Shown here: in pieces, positions 44,549-53,384 of the stretch | Numbering within the stretch: position 1 is the first letter of the stretch | How the letters are laid out: each line of letters starts with the position of its first letter | NCBI GenBank assembly: GCA_963824905.1 | Contig: CAWGRH010000014.1 | Location: forward strand, 372,001-436,000 | Length of the DNA stretch: 64,000 nt | Reading direction: 5' to 3' | Source of the DNA: JAJPKK01 sp963824905 | GTDB taxonomy: Bacteria > Pseudomonadota > Alphaproteobacteria > Rhizobiales > Xanthobacteraceae | The notes under the pieces: model-generated | Databases searched by the model: none | Seen by the model: only the letters and a program-made list of their open reading frames with translations | Told to the model about the DNA's origin: nothing | Program-made: the position numbers and the translations under genes

Positions 44549-45094
44549 TCACTGCTTGGCGACGGGAAGCGGCTTCGGATTGTCCGACAGGCTGTTCAGG
44601 TAATCGACGACATCGGCCCGCTGGGCGCCCTTCGGGAAACCACCGAACGTCATCGCGGTGCCGGGCACGAAGCCTTTGGGATTCTCCAGGAATTTATTCA
44701 GGTCGTCGATGGTCCAGTCGCCACCCTTGGCCTTCATGGCCGCAGAATAGTTGAACCCGGCCTCGGAGGCGCGCGGCCGTCCGACAATGCCCCACAGGTT
44801 GGGACCGACCTTGTTGGGCCCGCCCTTATCGAAGGTATGGCAGACCGTGCAGACCCTGGCCGAAGCCTGGCCGCGCTCGACCGTGGCACTGGCCAGCAGC
44901 TTGTCGAACGGCTCTTCCGGCGCGGGCTTGGCGGCCTCGCCGGCGGGGCCCGCCTTCGGGATTTCGATTTCGTAGCCGGGCTTGGCGGGCCTCGGCGGGG
45001 CGTAGATCGCCTCTGCTGCGAGACTGAGCGCAACGAGGAACAGGCAGGACGCCAGGAGGGCACCGGCGATCTTGTTGAATTCAAAGGAGTCCAT
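44549..45094 (-). CDS. Membrane-anchored cytochrome c (CycM/c552-like)
   Basis: A 181-residue class I cytochrome c kept in the membrane by an uncleaved N-terminal helix (FNKIAGALLASCLFLVALSLAAEAIY), a Pro/Ala-rich linker, then the heme domain: VCTVCHTFDKGGPNKVGPNLWGIVGR (CxxCH) and PGTAMTFGGF with the Met ligand. CycM of Bradyrhizobium passes electrons from the bc1 complex to the aa3 oxidase. It is divergent from kdsB across about 145 bases, the same order as in Bradyrhizobium relatives. Confidence 0.92.
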   Translation of the reverse strand: MDSFEFNKIAGALLASCLFLVALSLAAEAIYAPPRPAKPGYEIEIPKAGPAGEAAKPAPEEPFDKLLASATVERGQASARVCTVCHTFDKGGPNKVGPNLWGIVGRPRASEAGFNYSAAMKAKGGDWTIDDLNKFLENPKGFVPGTAMTFGGFPKGAQRADVVDYLNSLSDNPKPLPVAKQ

Positions 45095-45240
45095 CGTCCA
45101 ACGCTTCCTTGGAAAATGAGCCTCTGGCCGGCCCCGCGGCCGCACAGATAGCCGGTTTGCGTCCGCCGTGGCAACCCGTATAAGCGGCCGCGAAACTTGA
45201 ACTTGCGTCGTATCTTGTGAACCGTCGAGACCCCGCGGCC

Positions 45241-45990
45241 ATGGCGGCAAGCGTCATCATTCTGATCCCCGCCCGGATGGCGGCGACCCGGCTTCCCGGC
45301 AAGCCGCTCGCCGACATTGCCGGACGCCCGATGATCGCTCACGTGATGGCGCGGGCGGCCGCCGCAGCCGTCGGCCCGGTGTTCGTCGCGACCAATTCGG
45401 CCGAGATCGCCGCCGCGGTCAGCGCCGCGGGCGGCCAGCCGACAATGACACGGGAAGATCATGTCTCGGGTTCCGATCGTATCTTCGAAGCCTTGGAGCG
45501 GATCGATCCAGGGGGAACCGCGGAGATCGTGGTCAACGTGCAGGGCGACCTGCCGACGCTCGATCCGGCCGACTTGCGCGCGGCCCTCGCCCCGCTCGCG
45601 GACCCGGCGGTCGACATCGCGACCCTTGCCGCCGAAATCGGCAAGCCGAAGGAACGAACGAACCCAAACGTGGTCAAGGTGGTGGGCACCCCGATCGGTC
45701 CCGACCGGCTGCGTGCGCTCTACTTCACCCGCGCCACCGCGCCGTGGGGCGACGGGCCGCTCTACCACCACATCGGGCTCTACGCCTATCGCCGGGCCGC
45801 GCTGGCCCGCTTTGTTGCGCTCGCGCCGTCGCCGCTCGAGCGACGCGAGAAGCTCGAGCAATTGCGCGCGCTCGAAGCCGGCATGCGCATCGACGTCGCC
45901 ATCGTCGGGTCGGTGCCGCTCGGCGTCGACACCCCGGAAGACCTCGAAGCGGCGCGCGCAGCGTTGACTTCGCCGCTTGACCCCGCCTAG
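45241..45990 (+). CDS. kdsB: 3-deoxy-manno-octulosonate cytidylyltransferase
   Basis: A 249-residue enzyme activating Kdo with CTP for lipopolysaccharide. IILIPARMAATRLPGKPLADIAGRPMI is the nucleotide-binding start, EDHVSGSDRIFEAL and VNVQGDLPTLDP the Mg/substrate blocks (QGDLP where many have QGDEP) and HIGLYAYRRAALARFVALAPSPLERREKLEQLRALE the C-terminal signature. GTG at 45217 is a possible earlier start; ATG 45241 gives the usual N-terminus. pheA follows by 23 bases. Confidence 0.94.
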   Translation: MAASVIILIPARMAATRLPGKPLADIAGRPMIAHVMARAAAAAVGPVFVATNSAEIAAAVSAAGGQPTMTREDHVSGSDRIFEALERIDPGGTAEIVVNVQGDLPTLDPADLRAALAPLADPAVDIATLAAEIGKPKERTNPNVVKVVGTPIGPDRLRALYFTRATAPWGDGPLYHHIGLYAYRRAALARFVALAPSPLERREKLEQLRALEAGMRIDVAIVGSVPLGVDTPEDLEAARAALTSPLDPA

Positions 45991-46013
45991 AGCCTCGATC
46001 GATCAGGAATCCC

Positions 46014-46898
46014 ATGTCCAAAGCACCGCTGAAGATCGTTTTCCAGGGCGAGCCGGGAGCCAATTCCGACATCGCCTGCCGCGATGCCTACCCCGACGCG
46101 GTGCCAACGCCCTGTCCGACCTTCGAGGACGCGCTCAATGCGGTCGCGAGCGGCGAAGCCGATCTCGGCATGATCCCGATCGAAAACTCGGTGGCGGGCC
46201 GGGTCGCCGACATCCATCACCTGATGCCGATTTCGGGGCTGCACATCATCGCCGAGTGGTTTTTGCCGATCCGCAATCAGCTTCTAGCGCTCAAGGGCGT
46301 GAAGCTCCCCGAGATCAAATCGGTGGAGAGCCACATCATGGCGCTCGGCCAGTGCCGCAACTTCATCCGCAAGCTCGGGGTCAAAAGCATCGTCTCCGCC
46401 GATACCGCCGGCGCCGCCCGCGAGGTCGCCGAGCGCGGCCAGCGCAGCGCCGCCGCGATCGCCTCGCGTCTCGCCGCCGAGATTTACGGCCTCGACATTC
46501 TCGCCGAGAACATCGAGGACGAATCCCACTCGACCACCCGCTTCGTGGTGCTGTCGCGATCGGCACAGCGGGCACCGCGCGGCAACGGACCGGTGCTCAC
46601 GACCTTCGTCTTCCAGGTGCGCAACATCCCGGCCGCGCTCTACAAGGCGATGGGCGGCTTCGCCACCAACGGCGTGAACATGACGAAGCTCGAGAGCTAC
46701 ATGCTCGAGGGCACGTTTTCCGCGACCCAGTTCTACTCCGACGTCGAGGGCCATCCCGACGACCCCGGCCTCAAGCTCGCGCTCGAGGAGCTCACCTTCT
46801 TCTCGCAGCCGGGTTCGCTCAAGATTCTCGGGGTCTACCCGGCCCATCCGTTCCGCAAGACGATCGCGAGGTCGTCGGCGCAACGTTCGGAGACGTGA
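46014..46898 (+). CDS. pheA: Prephenate dehydratase
   Basis: A 294-residue monofunctional enzyme converting prephenate to phenylpyruvate. KIVFQGEPGANSDIACRDAYPD is the family start, GMIPIENSVAGRVADIHHL the active-site region and DESHSTTRFVVLSR contains the catalytic Thr. An ACT domain follows (TTFVFQVRNIPAALYKAMGGFATNGVNMTKLES) for phenylalanine feedback. No chorismate mutase domain is present. It shares an operon with kdsB and lies 3 bases before the GlcG/HbpS gene. Confidence 0.95.
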   Translation: MSKAPLKIVFQGEPGANSDIACRDAYPDAVPTPCPTFEDALNAVASGEADLGMIPIENSVAGRVADIHHLMPISGLHIIAEWFLPIRNQLLALKGVKLPEIKSVESHIMALGQCRNFIRKLGVKSIVSADTAGAAREVAERGQRSAAAIASRLAAEIYGLDILAENIEDESHSTTRFVVLSRSAQRAPRGNGPVLTTFVFQVRNIPAALYKAMGGFATNGVNMTKLESYMLEGTFSATQFYSDVEGHPDDPGLKLALEELTFFSQPGSLKILGVYPAHPFRKTIARSSAQRSET

Positions 46899-46901
46899 CC
46901 G

Positions 46902-47378
46902 ATGGCCGCTATCACCCTGGCGCAGGCCAACCGCATCATCGAAGCGATTCTCGAAAAGGGTGCGGCCGTCGATTGCCGCCCACTCGCGGTGGTCGTCGTC
47001 GAGCCCGGATGCAAGGTGAAGGCGTTCCAGAAGGAGGACGGCGCCTCGATGATCCGCTTCGAGATGGCATTCGGAAAAGCCTATGCGGCCCTCGCGCTCG
47101 GCCGGTCCTCGAAGCTGGTGCGCATCCGCAACGCGGAGAAGCCGGCCTTCATGCGCTACCTGATCGCCGCGAGCGACGACCAGCTCTTCCCCGAAGGCGG
47201 CGGCATGCCGATCCGCAATGCCGACGGCGAGGTGATCGGCGCCGTCGGCGTGACCGGCGACACCGAGGACCGTGACGAGGAGCTCGCCGCCCACGGCATC
47301 CACGCCGCCGGCCTTAAGACCGACGAGGATTGCAAGGACATGGGCCGCCACGTCGCCGCGCGGCTGACGGACAGGTAG
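46902..47378 (+). CDS. GlcG/HbpS-family (DUF336) protein
   Basis: A 158-residue protein of the heme-binding HbpS/GlcG family: ITLAQANRIIEAILEKGA, PLAVVVVEPGCKVKAFQKEDGASMIRFEMAFGKAYAAL and FPEGGGMPIRNADGEVIGAVGVTGDTEDRDEELAAHGI. In Streptomyces HbpS binds heme and signals oxidative stress; GlcG function is unclear. No signal peptide is seen, so it should be cytoplasmic. It follows pheA by 3 bases and may be translated with it. Confidence 0.9.
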   Translation: MAAITLAQANRIIEAILEKGAAVDCRPLAVVVVEPGCKVKAFQKEDGASMIRFEMAFGKAYAALALGRSSKLVRIRNAEKPAFMRYLIAASDDQLFPEGGGMPIRNADGEVIGAVGVTGDTEDRDEELAAHGIHAAGLKTDEDCKDMGRHVAARLTDR

Positions 47379-47519
47379 CGGCGGCCACAACGCTCCCGCT
47401 TGCAGGGGAGGGTGGGGAGGGGGCCGACGTGCCGCAGCCGCGCGGTTTGTCGCCTTTGCCGCAATAGCTTATGATCCCGCGGTGCTTCAGGAAGCCGGCA
47501 ACGCGGGGAAGGCGGCCAC

Positions 47520-48359
47520 ATGAAGTCGATTCTCGTTCCGATCGAATCCTACGATGCGGTCCGTCCGGCTTTGGAGACGGCGCTGATGCTTGCGCGGCGG
47601 TTCGACGCCTATGTCGAGGGCTTGGCGCTGCGCTTCCGGGTCAACGAATTCGTCGCCGTCGACATGGCCGGTGCGATCCCGCTGGAATCGCTGCGCGACG
47701 AGAATGTCGAGGAGGCGCGGCGCGCCCGGCAGATCTTCGAATCCTTCATGCAGGAGCACGCGGTGCCGCGCGCGACGACGGGGGCCACCACATTTTCCTA
47801 CGGCTGGCTGGAAGACGCCCCGGAAGGCGAGAGCGTGGTCGGCAGCTATGGCCGGGTGTTCGACGTGATCGCGATGGGGCGACCCGAGCCGAAGGCGATC
47901 GGCCTCCAGGTCCGCGCGCTCGAATCCGGGCTATTCGAGAGCGGACGGCCGGTGCTCCTCGCACCGCCGGTGCCGATGCGTACGTTCGGCACCAATGCGC
48001 TGATTGCCTGGAACTGCAGCACCGAGCAGGCACGCACCACGGCGTTCGCGATGCCGCTCCTCCAGCGCGCCGAAAAAGTGACCGTGCTCTATGTGAAGGG
48101 CGGCAACGAGGTTCCCGGCCCGCCAGCGAGCGATATTGTCCGCTATCTGCAGCGCAACGGCGTGCCGGCGACGCTGATGAATGTCGATGTCGGCGGCCGC
48201 ACCACGGGCGAAGCGGTGCTCGCGGCGGCGCAATCGCTCAACTGCGATCTCCTGGTCAAGGGCGCCTATACCCAGAGCCGGTTGCGGCAGATGATTTTCG
48301 GCGGTGCCACCCGCCACATCATCGCCAACGCGACACTGCCGGTGCTGATGGCGAATTGA
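47520..48359 (+). CDS. Universal stress protein (UspA family), tandem domain
   Basis: A 279-residue protein with two Usp-like halves. The N-terminal half starts MKSILVPIESYDAVRPALETALMLARRFDAYVEGLAL. The C-terminal half (from about residue 155, ALIAWNCSTEQARTTAFAMPLL) ends CDLLVKGAYTQSRLRQMIFGGATRHIIANATLPVLMAN. The ATP-binding G-2x-G-9x-G(S/T) motif is only partly kept (KGAYTQSRLRQMIFGGATRHI), so nucleotide binding is uncertain. A palindromic repeat separates it from the convergent dnaQ. Confidence 0.9.
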   Translation: MKSILVPIESYDAVRPALETALMLARRFDAYVEGLALRFRVNEFVAVDMAGAIPLESLRDENVEEARRARQIFESFMQEHAVPRATTGATTFSYGWLEDAPEGESVVGSYGRVFDVIAMGRPEPKAIGLQVRALESGLFESGRPVLLAPPVPMRTFGTNALIAWNCSTEQARTTAFAMPLLQRAEKVTVLYVKGGNEVPGPPASDIVRYLQRNGVPATLMNVDVGGRTTGEAVLAAAQSLNCDLLVKGAYTQSRLRQMIFGGATRHIIANATLPVLMAN

Positions 48360-48383
48360 GAGCAAGAGTTTCTGCGCAACATG

Positions 48384-48473
48384 GTCATGGCCGGGCTTGT
48401 CCCGGCCACCCCGCTTACCGACGCACGGCCGTGCCATATTTATCGGGGTCGCCGGGACAAGCCCGGCGATGAC
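48384..48473. repeat. Intergenic palindrome, GTCATGGCCGGGCTTG family (copy 4)
   Basis: The left arm GTCATGGCCGGGCTTGTCCC pairs perfectly with GGGACAAGCCCGGCGATGAC except at the G/C next to ATGAC. It lies between convergent genes, like copies 1 and 2. Confidence 0.9.
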
Positions 48474-48501
48474 GACACCACATAGGGAAGCGCTCTGAGT
48501 C

Positions 48502-49218
48502 TCACACCGACGCCGCGACGGCGACATCGCGCAGAAATTCGTTCCAGATCGCCTTGGGGCCGAGCGCGACGATAAGGGCACGGTGGGCGCCCCGTTCAGC
48601 TTCGGTGAGCCGCGGCACAAGCGGCGAGGGGCGCATCCGGATGATCCGGGTCGATTGGACCACCGCGACCGGCGCGAGGGTCGCCGACACCAGGCCGAGC
48701 TGGGCCTGGCGGGCGCCGATCAGCTCGAGATACACCTCGGCGAGAAGCTCGGCGTCGAGCAGCGCGCCATGCTTGGTGCGGCGGCTGTTGTCGATGCCGA
48801 AGCGCTGGCACAAATCGTCGAGCCGGTTCGATCCCCCGGGATATTTGCGTCGTGCCAACAGCAACGTGTCGACGAGGCGTTCGCGCGCAACGATGGGCTG
48901 TCCGACCCGCTCGAGCTCGGCGTTGAGAAAGCCGAGGTCGAAGCTCGCATTGTGGGCGATCAGCGGCGCATCGCCGATGAACTCAGCGAGCTCCGCCGCG
49001 ATATCGGCGAACAGCGGCTTGTCCTTGAGGAAGGCGAAGGACAGGCCGTGGACGTTGAAGGCCTCGGCCGGGACGTCGCGCTCGGGATTAACGTAGCGAT
49101 GGAAGGTCTGTCCGGTCGGGAAGCGGTTGACGAGCTCGATGCAGCCGATCTCGAGGAGCCGATGACCCTGGTAGGGGTCGAGGCCCGTCGTCTCGGTGTC
49201 GAATACGATTTCCCGCAT
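48502..49218 (-). CDS. dnaQ: DNA polymerase III epsilon subunit (3'-5' proofreading exonuclease)
   Basis: A 238-residue DEDDh exonuclease. ExoI is VFDTETTGLDPY, ExoII HNASFDLGFLNAEL and ExoIII KHGALLDAELLAEVYLEL (His and Asp). The C-terminal tail (about residues 180-238) would bind the alpha subunit. It is last in a minus-strand run with coaE, maf and the PPSR gene leading away from oriC, as in many Rhizobiales. The intergenic space to coaE is 26 bases. Confidence 0.95.
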   Translation of the reverse strand: MREIVFDTETTGLDPYQGHRLLEIGCIELVNRFPTGQTFHRYVNPERDVPAEAFNVHGLSFAFLKDKPLFADIAAELAEFIGDAPLIAHNASFDLGFLNAELERVGQPIVARERLVDTLLLARRKYPGGSNRLDDLCQRFGIDNSRRTKHGALLDAELLAEVYLELIGARQAQLGLVSATLAPVAVVQSTRIIRMRPSPLVPRLTEAERGAHRALIVALGPKAIWNEFLRDVAVAASV

Positions 49219-49244
49219 CACGTCGCTCGTTGCGCCGGCGCCAG

Positions 49245-49859
49245 CTAGTCGCTCGATCCGCTGCGGCGAATCGGCAAACCTTCGGCGTCGCGCAGAATGG
49301 CATGAACCTGGGCCCGCGCGGAATCGTAGCTTCCCGAGCTGTCCACCACGAAATCGGCCCGCCGGCGTTTTTCCTCGTCGGGCATCTGCTTTTCCAGCAG
49401 GGCGCGGAATTTCTCCTCGGTCATGCCGGGCCGCTCGAAGACGCGGGCGCGCTGGACCTCGGCCGGGGCCGATACAACGACCACAGCATCGACCAGGCTG
49501 TCGCGGCCGGTCTCGAACAGCAGCGGAATGTCGAGCAAAGCTACGGGAGCGCCCGCCTTTTCGGCATGCTCGATAAAGCGCAGCTCCTCCCGCCGCACCA
49601 ACGGATGGATGATGGCTTCGAGGCGCGCGAGCGCCGCCGGATCGCCCAAGACCGCCTGGGCAAGCCTGGCGCGATCGACGCCATGCCCGCCGGTGGTACC
49701 CGGAAACGCCGCCTCGATCGCGGCTGCGGCTTCGCCGGCATAGAGCCGGTGCACGGTGGCATCGGCATCGAACACCGGCACCCCGGCCTCGGCGAAAAAC
49801 CGGGCGGCCGTCGTCTTGCCCATGCCGATCGAGCCGGTCAGTCCCAGCACCACCATCAC
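49245..49859 (-). CDS. coaE: Dephospho-CoA kinase
   Basis: A 204-residue P-loop kinase doing the last step of coenzyme A synthesis. MMVVLGLTGSIGMGKTTAARFF is the Walker A region, FDADATVHRLY the substrate Asp, HPLVRREELRFIEHAEKAGAPVALLDIPLLFETGRDSLVDAVVVVSAP the central core, and a basic C-terminus is present. It is directly abutted to maf: maf stops at 49860 and coaE starts at 49859. Confidence 0.95.
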   Translation of the reverse strand: MMVVLGLTGSIGMGKTTAARFFAEAGVPVFDADATVHRLYAGEAAAAIEAAFPGTTGGHGVDRARLAQAVLGDPAALARLEAIIHPLVRREELRFIEHAEKAGAPVALLDIPLLFETGRDSLVDAVVVVSAPAEVQRARVFERPGMTEEKFRALLEKQMPDEEKRRRADFVVDSSGSYDSARAQVHAILRDAEGLPIRRSGSSD

Positions 49860-50471
49860 CTACTCCACGAGGCATCCCGCCTTGCGCAGGAAGGCGATGA
49901 GGGGCAGCAGCGGCATGCCGAGAATGGTGAAGTGATCGCCCTCGATGCGTGCAAAAAGATGAATGCCGAGCTTTTCCAGCTGATAGGCGCCGACACTCTC
50001 GAGCACCGCCGGGCCGGCCGCGTCCAGATAGGCATCGAGAAACGCGCCGGAAAGCGGCCGCATGGTCAGGCTTGCGGTGTCGACTGTATCAAGCAGCACC
50101 TCCTCATCGCGCACCACCGCGACCGCCGAATGGAGCTGGTGGGTGTTGCCCGCCAGAACTCCGAGCTGGGCGCGCGCCGCCTCGACATCGCGTGGCTTGT
50201 CAAAGCGGCGCGGCCCCAGCGCAAGGGTCTGGTCGGCGCCGATGACGAGCCGACCGGGCTTTTCCCGGGCGATCGCCTTTGCCTTTTCGCGCGCCAGCAG
50301 CATCGCGACCTTCGCCGGCTCGAGCGGCCCCGCCGCCGCCTCGACCGCGCGCTCATCAAGATCGGGAAGGCTGATCTCGATCGGAAGGCCAGCCGCCGTG
50401 AGCATCGCGCGGCGGGAGGCGCTGCGCGAGGCCAGCACCAGGGGTTGCGCCCCGCGCCACAGTGGCGTCAT
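49860..50471 (-). CDS. maf: Maf-family nucleotide pyrophosphatase
   Basis: A 203-residue Maf protein. PLVLASRSASRRAMLTAAGLPIE is the SxxR substrate loop, IGADQTLALGPRRFDKP the catalytic region and VESVGAYQLEKLGIHLFARIEGDHFTILGMPLLPLI the conserved C-terminus. Maf proteins hydrolyse non-canonical or pyrimidine nucleoside triphosphates; which subgroup this one belongs to is not clear. Its ATG overlaps the stop of the PPSR gene (ATGA). Confidence 0.93.
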   Translation of the reverse strand: MTPLWRGAQPLVLASRSASRRAMLTAAGLPIEISLPDLDERAVEAAAGPLEPAKVAMLLAREKAKAIAREKPGRLVIGADQTLALGPRRFDKPRDVEAARAQLGVLAGNTHQLHSAVAVVRDEEVLLDTVDTASLTMRPLSGAFLDAYLDAAGPAVLESVGAYQLEKLGIHLFARIEGDHFTILGMPLLPLIAFLRKAGCLVE

Positions 50472-51307
50472 TCCGTCACCTGCCGACGGCGATCGGCGAG
50501 GAGCGACATGATCGCGGCCGCGGTTTCCTCGATCGAACGCCGGGTCACGTCGATCAGAGGCCAATCATGCTTGCCGCACAGCCGGCGCGAGAAGGCGATC
50601 TCCTCGGCTACCGCCTGGCGGTCGATGTACTGGTCGTCATCGCGATGGGCATTGAGGCCGAGCAGCCGATTCTGGCGGATCTGCACGATGCGCTCCGGGC
50701 TTGCGAACAGCCCGACCACCAGCGGACGGCGCACTTCTTCGAGCGCGGTCGGCGGCGGCATGCCCGGGACCAGGGGAATGTTGGCGGTTTTGACGCCACG
50801 GTTCGCGAGATAGATCGAGGTCGGCGTCTTGGAGGTGCGCGACACCCCGACCAGGATCACGTCAGCATTCTCGAGATCGTCGGCGAGCTGGCCGTCGTCA
50901 TGCATCATCGTGTAGTTGAGCGCGTCGATCCGCTTGAAGTACTCGGCATTGAGGATGTGCTGCGCTCCGACCTTGTGAGTCAATTCGGCCCCGAGATAGG
51001 ACCGGAACAGGCCCAGCACCGGCCCGAGGATCGACAGGCTCGGCAGGCTGAGCTCGCGGCATTTGGCCTCCAGCCGTTCGATCAGGGGTTCGTCGAGCAA
51101 CGTGTAGAGGATCATGCCGGGCGATGCTTCGATCTCGTGCAGGACCCGGTCGAGCTGTTTGCTGGTGCGTACCGCAGGGTAGACATGCTCGACCGGTGCC
51201 GCATTCACGTACTGGGCGCACGCCGCCCGGGCCACCGTGATCAGCGTCTCACCGGTAGAATCCGACACGAGATGCAGATGGAAAAAGCTGGCGTTGCGAT
51301 GCGGCAT
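50468..51307 (-). CDS. Pyruvate phosphate dikinase/PEP synthase regulatory protein (DUF299)
   Basis: A 279-residue bifunctional kinase/pyrophosphorylase that controls PPDK by phosphorylating a Thr with ADP. FFHLHLVSDSTGETLITVARAACAQY is the family start and ILVGVSRTSKTPTSIYLANRGVKTANIPLVPG the P-loop region. In alphaproteobacteria this gene borders oriC on one side, with hemE on the other. ppdK itself is not in the window. Confidence 0.94.
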   Translation of the reverse strand: MPHRNASFFHLHLVSDSTGETLITVARAACAQYVNAAPVEHVYPAVRTSKQLDRVLHEIEASPGMILYTLLDEPLIERLEAKCRELSLPSLSILGPVLGLFRSYLGAELTHKVGAQHILNAEYFKRIDALNYTMMHDDGQLADDLENADVILVGVSRTSKTPTSIYLANRGVKTANIPLVPGMPPPTALEEVRRPLVVGLFASPERIVQIRQNRLLGLNAHRDDDQYIDRQAVAEEIAFSRRLCGKHDWPLIDVTRRSIEETAAAIMSLLADRRRQVTE

Positions 51308-51660
51308 CCGGCCTTGAATTCCTGTGGATCGCTGGGGAGAAAGCCACGGCCGCGCCGTCAGGGCAAGGCCATGGTGAATGCGCAGGCCGGCTCTCCACAT
51401 AGCCACAGGGCTGCACGGCCAGACGATCGGTCGATTCCGTCGCGATGGTAATTTGTGCAAACAGGCTTTACCAACGCGAGCTGATGTCGCGTCAAGGCAT
51501 TGGCTGATGGACGGATTCGGTATCAGTGGATCGAAGGCAGCTGCCGGTGGAATAAGTCGCCACCCTGTGGGCAAGCCGGCACTCGCTTGTGAAAACCGAG
51601 GTATGAGTCTTATCCAACGCCCAACAACAACAAATACCAAAATCTTAGATTGTTATTGAA
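51308..51660. other. Putative chromosomal replication origin (oriC)
   Basis: A 353-base non-coding gap between divergent DUF299 (PPSR) and hemE genes, the location of oriC in Caulobacter and predicted for most alphaproteobacteria. DnaA-box-like nonamers are present with mismatches: TGTGGATCG (51323-51331), TCTCCACAT (51392-51400, reverse) and TTATCCAAC (51610-51618). The last 40 bases (51621-51660) are strikingly AT-rich in this GC-rich window and could be the unwinding element. Boxes are imperfect, so the call rests largely on context. Confidence 0.75.
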
Positions 51661-51672
51661 GTGGACCGTTTG

Positions 51673-52725
51673 ATGACGTCGGTGGAGAATAAGTCGATCC
51701 TCAGGGTTCTCGCCGGAGAGCGTCGTCAACCGCCGCCGATGTGGCTGATGCGGCAGGCGGGGCGCTATCTCCCGGAATACCGGGCCCTGCGCGAGAAGGC
51801 GGGTTCCTTCCTCGACCTCTGCTTCAATCCGGAGCTCGCCGCAGAAGTGACGCTGCAGCCGATCCGCCGGTTCGGTTTCGATGCGGCAATCCTGTTCTCG
51901 GACATCCTGGTGGTGCCCCATGCGCTCGGCCAGCAGGTGTCGTTTGCCGCAGGGGAGGGGCCGCGGCTCGCTCCGGTGATCGGTCGCGACGGCCTGAAGG
52001 CGATCGCCGGCAAGATCGATCTCGAAGCACTTCGGCCCGTGTTCGAGACCATCCGCATCGTCCGCGGCAAGCTGCCACGCGAGGTGGCTTTGCTCGGCTT
52101 CTGTGGCGCGCCGTGGACGGTCGCAACCTACATGGTGGCGGGCTGCGGTACGCCGGACCAGGCACCGGCTCGTCTCTTCGCCTATCGGGATCCGGAACTC
52201 TTCGAAAAGCTCATCGACATCCTCATCGAGGCTTCCGTCGAGTACCTTGCTGCTCAGCTTGAAGCTGGGGTCGACGCCGTCCAGCTCTTCGACACCTGGG
52301 CGGGCGTCCTTGGGCCCGACGAGTTCTCGCGCTGGTGCATCGCGCCGGCGAAGCGAATCGTTGCCGGATTACGCCGTCGTATCCCCGACGCGAAGATCAT
52401 CGGATTTCCGCGCGGCGCCGGAACGCTGTTGAAGACTTATGTGGAAAGCGTTGATGTCGATGCGGTGGGGCTAGACTGGATGATCGATCGCGGGTTTGCT
52501 CGCGATGAGATCCAGCGTCGCCGACCGGTACAGGGCAATGTCGATCCGCTTGCATTGCTGGCGGGCGGCGCTGCGCTAGACCGCGAAACCGATGCGATCT
52601 TGGAGTATCTCGGCAACGGGCCGCTCATCTTCAACCTCGGGCACGGCATCCTGCCGGAGACGCCGATCGCCCATGTCGAACGAATGATTACACGCGTGCG
52701 TGAAAGGCGAGGATCGCCGACATGA
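51673..52725 (+). CDS. hemE: Uroporphyrinogen decarboxylase
   Basis: A 350-residue enzyme removing four acetate carboxyls from uroporphyrinogen III. PPPMWLMRQAGRYLPEYR is the active-site Arg block, FSDILVVPHALGQQVSF contains the catalytic Asp, GFCGAPWTVATYMV and LQLFDTWAG-type wording follow (AVQLFDTWAGVLGP), and FNLGHGILPETP ends it. ATG at 51673 was used; GTG at 51661 adds four residues. It begins directly at the oriC edge, and its stop overlaps the hemJ ATG, so the two heme genes are coupled. Confidence 0.95.
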   Translation: MTSVENKSILRVLAGERRQPPPMWLMRQAGRYLPEYRALREKAGSFLDLCFNPELAAEVTLQPIRRFGFDAAILFSDILVVPHALGQQVSFAAGEGPRLAPVIGRDGLKAIAGKIDLEALRPVFETIRIVRGKLPREVALLGFCGAPWTVATYMVAGCGTPDQAPARLFAYRDPELFEKLIDILIEASVEYLAAQLEAGVDAVQLFDTWAGVLGPDEFSRWCIAPAKRIVAGLRRRIPDAKIIGFPRGAGTLLKTYVESVDVDAVGLDWMIDRGFARDEIQRRRPVQGNVDPLALLAGGAALDRETDAILEYLGNGPLIFNLGHGILPETPIAHVERMITRVRERRGSPT

Positions 52726-53153
52726 CAGGGCTCTACCTCTGGCTCAAGGCATTCCACATCATCGCGATCATCGCTTGGATGGCGGGAGTGCTCTATTTGC
52801 CGCGGCTGTTCGTCTATCACAGCGTGGCGGAGACCGGCTCTGTACAGTCGGAGACCTTCAAGGTGATGGAGCGCCGGCTGTTGCGGGCGATCATCAATCC
52901 GGCAATGGCTGTGGCCTGGGTCCTCGGCCTCTGGCTCGCCTGGAGCGCCAAATTGTTCTCCGCACCGTGGCTTCACGGCAAGCTGTTGCTCGTCGTGCTG
53001 CTGTCGGGATTTACCGGCATGCTCACCCGCTGGACCAAGGACTTCGCGGCGGATCGCAACCAGCACAGCCAGAAGTTATTTCGGATCATGAACGAGGTGC
53101 CGACCCTCCTGATGATCGGCATCGTGCTTCTCGTCGTCCTCAAGCCGTTTTGA
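52722..53153 (+). CDS. hemJ: Protoporphyrinogen IX oxidase HemJ
   Basis: A 143-residue membrane protein of the HemJ (UPF0093) family, which oxidises protoporphyrinogen IX in many proteobacteria. LYLWLKAFHIIAIIAWMAGVLYLPRLFVYH includes the conserved His of helix 1 and LPRLFVYH. A middle pair of helices (INPAMAVAWVLGLWLAW, LHGKLLLVVLLSGFTGML) and a last helix (LLMIGIVLLVVLKPF) follow. Four hydrophobic segments fit the family. It overlaps hemE by 4 bases. Confidence 0.94.
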   Translation: MTGLYLWLKAFHIIAIIAWMAGVLYLPRLFVYHSVAETGSVQSETFKVMERRLLRAIINPAMAVAWVLGLWLAWSAKLFSAPWLHGKLLLVVLLSGFTGMLTRWTKDFAADRNQHSQKLFRIMNEVPTLLMIGIVLLVVLKPF

Positions 53154-53384
53154 GTAAAATATCGGCCCTCCCATCCGGAACCCTTGCATTGGGCCCGGAC
53201 TTTTCCTATGTTGTCGCCATCTCACCGAACGCAGGCAGATACTTTCGAGGATGACCCGACTGGGTCTCACCCGGTGTATCAGGCCCGAGGTGTAAGCCCC
53301 TCGCTCCGCCAACGATCTGCGGTTCCTTCCCTTCCATCTCTGCGATCGGCACTTTTCGTCGGTCGTCCATCAGGATTACCCCGC

